DNA from: Caryophanales bacterium UBA7278
GTDB taxonomy: Bacteria > Bacillota_I > Bacilli_A > RFN20 > CAG-826
Direction: 5' to 3'
Assembly: GCA_002472275.1 (NCBI GenBank)
Contig: DKRQ01000026.1
Location: 62,001-126,000 of the forward strand
DNA length: 64,000 bases
In this document: positions 63,409 to 64,000 of the stretch, piece by piece
Layout: every line of letters starts with the position of its first letter
Position numbering within the stretch: the first letter of the stretch is position 1
Notes under the pieces: generated by a model
Databases searched by the model: none
Told to the model about the DNA's origin: nothing
What the model saw: only the letters and a program-made list of their open reading frames with translations
Translations under genes and position numbers: made by a program

Positions 63409-64000
63409 ATGCAAAAGATAGAAAACCGTTCCTTCAAAGGCGAAAGAGCCTTGTTCAAAAGAAGCGATCTGACCGTCGTTGGGTGTCGCTTTCATGATGG
63501 TGAGTCCCCTCTAAAAGAGGGGAGGAACATCGAGGCAAACAAATGTTCCTTCGGATGGAAATACCCGATGTGGTATGGAAAAAACATCAAGGCCATCCAT
63601 TGCCATTTCGAGGAAATGGCGCGCGCTGGGATGTGGTATGACGAAGGGATCCGTTTCGAGGATTGCCTGCTCATTTGCCCAAAAGGCTTCAGGCGCAGCA
63701 AGGGAGTCGAACTCGAGAGGGTGGAATTCGTTAACGCCGAGGAAACCCTTTGGGAATGTGAATCCGTCTCCATCAAGGACGTGAAGGCCAAAGGCAATTA
63801 CCTTCTTATGAACAGCAAGAAGGTCTCCGTCAATAACCTCGACCTCGTGGGGAATTACCCCTTCGATGGCTGCGAGGACATCGAGGTCAGCAATTCCCGC
63901 CTCATCTCCAAAGACGCCTTCTGGAACTGCAAGAGGGTGGTGGTCCGCGATTCCTATATCGAGGGCGAATACTTCGGCTGGAATAGTGAGGACGTGACCC
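63409..64000 (+). CDS. DUF3737 beta-helix protein, truncated by the window edge
   Basis: The first 197 codons are present and the reading frame is open to the right edge. The protein starts MQKIENRSFKGERALFKRSDLTVVGCRF and continues in short repeats of about 20 residues (GKNIKAIHCHFEEMAR, SVSIKDVKAKG, SKKVSVNNLDLVGN, CEDIEVSNSRLISKDAFWNCKRVVVRDSYIEG). This is the pattern of a right-handed parallel beta-helix as in DUF3737 proteins. The function of the family is unknown. ATG 63409 is chosen because GATAAT ends six bases before it and no ribosome site exists. Confidence 0.75.
   Translation, partial: MQKIENRSFKGERALFKRSDLTVVGCRFHDGESPLKEGRNIEANKCSFGWKYPMWYGKNIKAIHCHFEEMARAGMWYDEGIRFEDCLLICPKGFRRSKGVELERVEFVNAEETLWECESVSIKDVKAKGNYLLMNSKKVSVNNLDLVGNYPFDGCEDIEVSNSRLISKDAFWNCKRVVVRDSYIEGEYFGWNSEDVT

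Noticed and set aside
1..64000. CRISPR arrays, insertion sequences, prophage, rRNA, integrase-type islands
   Set aside because: No regularly spaced repeats, transposase or integrase motifs, phage genes or rRNA sequence were seen; gene order and composition are those of a core chromosome.

Overview
The window reads as a dense chromosomal stretch of a fermentative member of the Bacilli (Firmicutes), with GC in the mid-50s percent by eye. The evidence is the gene content and order: ezrA (a Firmicutes division gene), rqcH, addAB, glgC-glgD-glgA, and an rqcH...gmk...priA...rsmB-like-rlmN-prpC-prkC-rpe...rpmB series that follows the Bacillus subtilis order. The run rpsD-ezrA-cysteine desulfurase-thiI is also as in Bacillus. 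A lipoprotein-type ATP synthase b subunit and a pyrophosphate-type phosphofructokinase point towards the Mollicutes/Erysipelotrichia side, such as uncultured gut lineages. That placement is inference.

Layout. 1-9.7 kb: two membrane-anchored unknowns, a CarD-like regulator, an MFS transporter, YhhN, RdgB, tRNA-Asp and tRNA-Gly, thioredoxin, a TraX-like protein, a CPBP protease, and a YigZ-aminopeptidase pair. 9.7-17.8 kb: glpK-addB-addA-DUF5677-like operon. 17.8-21 kb: nucleoside kinase (minus) and PPi-phosphofructokinase. 21-28.2 kb: complete F-type ATP synthase operon. 28.2-33.2 kb: ATP-grasp protein, thioredoxin-like lipoprotein, pyrophosphatase, choline-kinase-like protein, rqcH. 33.3-43.3 kb: HD hydrolase, gmk, and the priA-to-rpe housekeeping cluster, then rpmB. 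43.5-47.2 kb: glycogen synthesis operon. 47.2-56.7 kb: leuS, coaX, pepV-trmB-ytpR, a LacI regulator, tyrS, a PfkB kinase. 56.7-64 kb: a divergent Rrf2 regulator and cysK, rpsD, the ezrA-desulfurase-thiI operon, and a truncated DUF3737 gene. No rRNA, CRISPR array, insertion sequence or prophage was seen.

The genes fit together as central energy metabolism (PPi-linked glycolysis, glycogen storage, a predicted Na+-coupled F-ATPase), translation (two aminoacyl-tRNA synthetases, RlmN, TrmB, ThiI, RqcH, S4, L28) and DNA repair/restart (AddAB, PriA).

Four observations stand out. (1) About half of the operon heads have a -10 box ending only 6-9 bases before the start codon, which predicts leaderless mRNAs. 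Other heads, and most genes inside operons, have a Shine-Dalgarno sequence or overlap the gene before them. (2) The c subunit has the two-carboxylate (E42/E75) Na+-binding pattern. (3) The gene in the rsmB position has lost its SAM-binding and both catalytic-cysteine motifs. (4) The rrf2-cysK pair has face-to-face promoters around a dyad and is bounded by two near-identical terminators.
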